From contig CAZYYM010000031.1 of NCBI GenBank assembly GCA_964651385.1, positions 1 to 33,765 on the forward strand: a DNA stretch of 33,765 bases, written 5' to 3'. Of this stretch, positions 31,820 to 33,765 are shown piece after piece. A program made the translations under genes and the position numbers. Position 1 is the stretch's first letter, and every line of letters begins with the position of its first letter. This DNA comes from GCA-001735895 sp964651385. GTDB lineage: Bacteria; Pseudomonadota; Gammaproteobacteria; GCA-001735895. The notes under the pieces are model-generated. The model searched no databases. It was not told the origin of the DNA and saw only the letters and a list, made by a program, of their open reading frames with translations.

Positions 31820-33100
31820 ATGACTACGATTAAGCGGGTCAAAGGTAGAGAAATTCTCGATTCGAGGGGGAATCCAACGGTCGAGGCAGAAGTAATTTTA
31901 TCCAGCGGTGTAGTTGGTAGAGCTGCAGCCCCCTCAGGCGCATCAACTGGACAGCGTGAAGCCATCGAACTGCGTGATGGTGACAAAAGCCGTTATCTGG
32001 GAAAAGGTGTAACCAAAGCCGTTGATCATATTGACAATCATATCGCCAGACTAGTTTGTGGCGAAGATTGCAACGATCAGGCCGGGATTGATCGAGCAAT
32101 GATTGAACTAGATGGCAGCAATAATAAGAGCAGACTTGGCGCCAATGCCTTACTGGCTGTTTCCCTGGCTAATGCACAGGCAGCGGCCGCCCAGGCTAAA
32201 CAACCACTTTATCGTTTCCTCGGCGGAGAATCTGCTACGACTTTACCTGTACCAATGATGAATATAATCAATGGTGGGGCTCACGCGAATAATAGTGTCG
32301 ATATGCAGGAGTTTATGATCCTGCCCGTGGGTGCTCCGAGTTTTTCTGAAGCGTTACGTTATGGTGCGGAAATATTTCATTCGCTTAAGACTGTTTTGGA
32401 CAAAAGAGGATTGAATACCGCAGTAGGTGATGAAGGTGGTTTCGCCCCTGATCTGCCATCTAACGAGGCGGCGATAGAAGTGATACTCGAGGCGATCGAG
32501 CAGGCCGGCTTTAGAGCTGGGGATGATATTTGTCTGGGTCTTGACGTGGCCAGTTCCGAATTTTACGAAAATGGGAAGTATGTACTCGCTTCAGAAAATA
32601 AATCCTTTGAAGCTGGGGCGTTTGTTGATTACCTGGAGAACTGGGTTAATCAGTATCCAATTATTACCATCGAAGATGGTATGGATGAGGGTGACTGGGA
32701 TGGTTGGGCTATTCTCACAGAAAGGCTGGGTAACCAAATCCAGTTAGTTGGCGACGATTTATTTGTTACCAACACCAGTATTCTGTCACGCGGCATCGAA
32801 AACAATATCGCCAATTCGATTTTGATTAAATTTAATCAAATAGGGACCTTGACTGAAACTCTGAATGCTATCTCAATGGCGCATGACGCCAATTACACCA
32901 CGGTTATATCGCACCGTTCAGGTGAAACCGAAGACGTTACTATTGCTGATCTTGCGGTTGCCACTAATGCCGGACAGATAAAAACCGGTTCGCTGTCGCG
33001 CTCGGACCGGGTCGCCAAGTATAACCAGCTATTGCGCATAGAATCCCAATTGGGTAATTCGGCAGTTTATCCGGGTAAGTCAGCATTCATTAAGTTATAA
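31820..33100 (+). CDS. eno: Enolase
   Basis: Enolase interconverts 2-phosphoglycerate and PEP in glycolysis, and in many bacteria is part of the RNA degradosome. The 426 aa product (E. coli 432) has GREILDSRGNPTVE, GASTGQREAIELRDGD, the metal and catalytic region AVGDEGGFAP with E205, SSEFYENGKY, IEDGMDEGDWDGW, the catalytic lysine K337 in ILIKFNQIGT and VISHRSGETED. A good GGAG ribosome site lies before the ATG. The PEP it makes is used by the kdsA product next door and by aroA. ftsB follows 22 bases later. Confidence 0.98.
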   Translation: MTTIKRVKGREILDSRGNPTVEAEVILSSGVVGRAAAPSGASTGQREAIELRDGDKSRYLGKGVTKAVDHIDNHIARLVCGEDCNDQAGIDRAMIELDGSNNKSRLGANALLAVSLANAQAAAAQAKQPLYRFLGGESATTLPVPMMNIINGGAHANNSVDMQEFMILPVGAPSFSEALRYGAEIFHSLKTVLDKRGLNTAVGDEGGFAPDLPSNEAAIEVILEAIEQAGFRAGDDICLGLDVASSEFYENGKYVLASENKSFEAGAFVDYLENWVNQYPIITIEDGMDEGDWDGWAILTERLGNQIQLVGDDLFVTNTSILSRGIENNIANSILIKFNQIGTLTETLNAISMAHDANYTTVISHRSGETEDVTIADLAVATNAGQIKTGSLSRSDRVAKYNQLLRIESQLGNSAVYPGKSAFIKL

Positions 33101-33122
33101 GTCCCGTTAAACCGATGCGGTT

Positions 33123-33419
33123 ATGAAAATACTAATTGGTGTTTTAATCATTATGCTCATCGGTCTTCAGTACAAACTCTGGCTTGGCGATGGTAGCCTG
33201 TCCGAAGTTGTACAGCTTTCTCGAGAGTTGGAAACCCAAAAGGATAAATTACGCCAGCTCGAAGAAAGAAACCGCGTGCTTGAGGCCCAGGTGCTCGATT
33301 TGCAGAATGGCCTCGATGCGTTTGAAGAAAAAGCACGCAATGACCTCGGCATGATCAAACAGGGTGAGACATTTATCCAGTTAATACCAGGGAAGAAAAC
33401 TGAAGCTGATGGACAATAA
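33123..33419 (+). CDS. ftsB: Cell division protein FtsB
   Basis: FtsB joins FtsL and FtsQ in the divisome core and bridges early and late division proteins. The 98 aa product (E. coli 103) is a short bitopic membrane protein: a single N-terminal membrane segment (ILIGVLIIMLIGLQYKLW), then a coiled coil (about residues 28-70, SRELETQKDKLRQLEERN) and a polar tail. The LGDGS right after the membrane segment and the ARNDLGMIKQGETF block near the end are typical FtsB features. Its end overlaps the ispD start by 11 bases, so the two are translated from one message. Confidence 0.95.
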   Translation: MKILIGVLIIMLIGLQYKLWLGDGSLSEVVQLSRELETQKDKLRQLEERNRVLEAQVLDLQNGLDAFEEKARNDLGMIKQGETFIQLIPGKKTEADGQ

Positions 33420-33765
33420 CAAACCTGTATGGGCTATTATTCCGGCTTCCGGTATCGGCCAGCGCATGGGAAGCGAACGGCCCAAGCAGTACCTGTCGTT
33501 TTGTGGTAAAACCATTATTGAACACACGCTGGATCGTCTGCTTAATTGCGCATATATTCATGGCGCTATTGTGGTTCTACGCGATAAAGATCCCTATTGG
33601 CCCAAAATTGACTATCAGCCGACAAAACCTCTGCATACCGCGGTAGGCGGCGAAGAACGTCAGGACTCGGTAATAAACGGCCTGTCATTATTAAATGATC
33701 TGTTTGATGGCGCCTATGCCCTGGTACACGATGCGGTACGCCCGCTGGTGCCTGAGAATGATTTA
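33409..33765 (+). CDS. ispD: 2-C-methyl-D-erythritol 4-phosphate cytidylyltransferase (partial, cut by right edge)
   Basis: IspD makes CDP-methylerythritol from MEP and CTP in the non-mevalonate isoprenoid pathway. The first 119 residues are present from an ATG at 33409 inside ftsB. They include AIIPASGIGQRMGSERPKQYL, where the usual PAAG loop is PASG, then IIEHTLDRL, GGEERQDSVINGL and LVHDAVRPLV, the cytidine- and metal-binding motifs. The final third is outside the window. The CTP it needs is made by the pyrG product at the head of the same string; ispF usually follows. Confidence 0.96.
   Translation, partial: MDNNKPVWAIIPASGIGQRMGSERPKQYLSFCGKTIIEHTLDRLLNCAYIHGAIVVLRDKDPYWPKIDYQPTKPLHTAVGGEERQDSVINGLSLLNDLFDGAYALVHDAVRPLVPENDL

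Noticed and set aside
31351..31986. A 211-residue minus-strand open frame across the kdsA-eno junction
   Set aside because: It is antisense to two well supported genes and its length comes from codon bias of the real frames.
1..33765. CRISPR arrays, tRNA or rRNA genes, insertion sequences, phage or defence genes
   Set aside because: I looked in all intergenic gaps and saw no regularly spaced repeats, cloverleaf-like segments, transposase motifs or integrase motifs; the longest gaps (12785-13011, 21317-21523) hold only the elements listed.

Overview
The window looks like a stretch of chromosome from a gammaproteobacterium of roughly 47-50% GC that is neither an enteric nor a typical pseudomonad. 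Nearly every gene is a recognisable housekeeping gene, and the gene strings are gammaproteobacterial (rnhB-dnaE, gyrA-pheA-tyrA-aroA-cmk-rpsA-ihfB-lapB-pyrF, accA-tilS, pyrG-kdsA-eno-ftsB-ispD, mtaD-ubiG-mupP-yciK). Genes are tightly packed, with many ATGA, GTGA or TGATG overlaps. I see no rRNA, tRNA, CRISPR array, insertion sequence or phage gene, and no gene-free stretch longer than about 300 bases.

Layout: (1) 1-4292, minus strand: gnnA, gnnB, lpxB, then a carboxyl methyltransferase of the SABATH family that runs off the left edge. The first three predict a lipid A built on a 2,3-diamino sugar. The fourth is an unusual partner. (2) 4328-8389, plus: rnhB and dnaE. (3) 8473-9279, plus: a polyglycine lipoprotein of unknown function, closed by a good terminator. 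(4) 9331-12784, minus: mtaD, ubiG, mupP and a YciK-like SDR lacking its catalytic Ser. (5) 13012-23766, plus: gyrA, aromatic amino acid genes pheA/tyrA/aroA, cmk, rpsA, ihfB, lapB, pyrF. (6) 23866-27850, plus: accA, tilS, cmoA, cmoB. (7) 27847-29160, minus: a double-receiver diguanylate cyclase. (8) 29309-33765, plus: pyrG, kdsA, eno, ftsB, ispD (cut by the right edge).

How the genes work together: envelope assembly is a theme. gnnA/gnnB/lpxB make lipid A, kdsA makes the Kdo precursor, lapB is known to tune LpxC turnover, mupP recycles peptidoglycan, accA feeds fatty acid synthesis, and ftsB and ispD serve division and isoprenoid carriers. A second theme is translation: rpsA, tilS, cmoA/cmoB. 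The familiar dnaE-accA adjacency is split here by a 15.5 kb block that is itself a conserved gammaproteobacterial block.

The strongest leads are the SABATH methyltransferase behind lpxB, the gnnA-gnnB-lpxB operon, an inverted repeat abutting the ihfB start, and two proteins with lost key residues (the SDR and the first receiver domain of the cyclase). I did not find evidence for a wholly new defence or mobile system. Promoter calls are by-eye matches and are weak.
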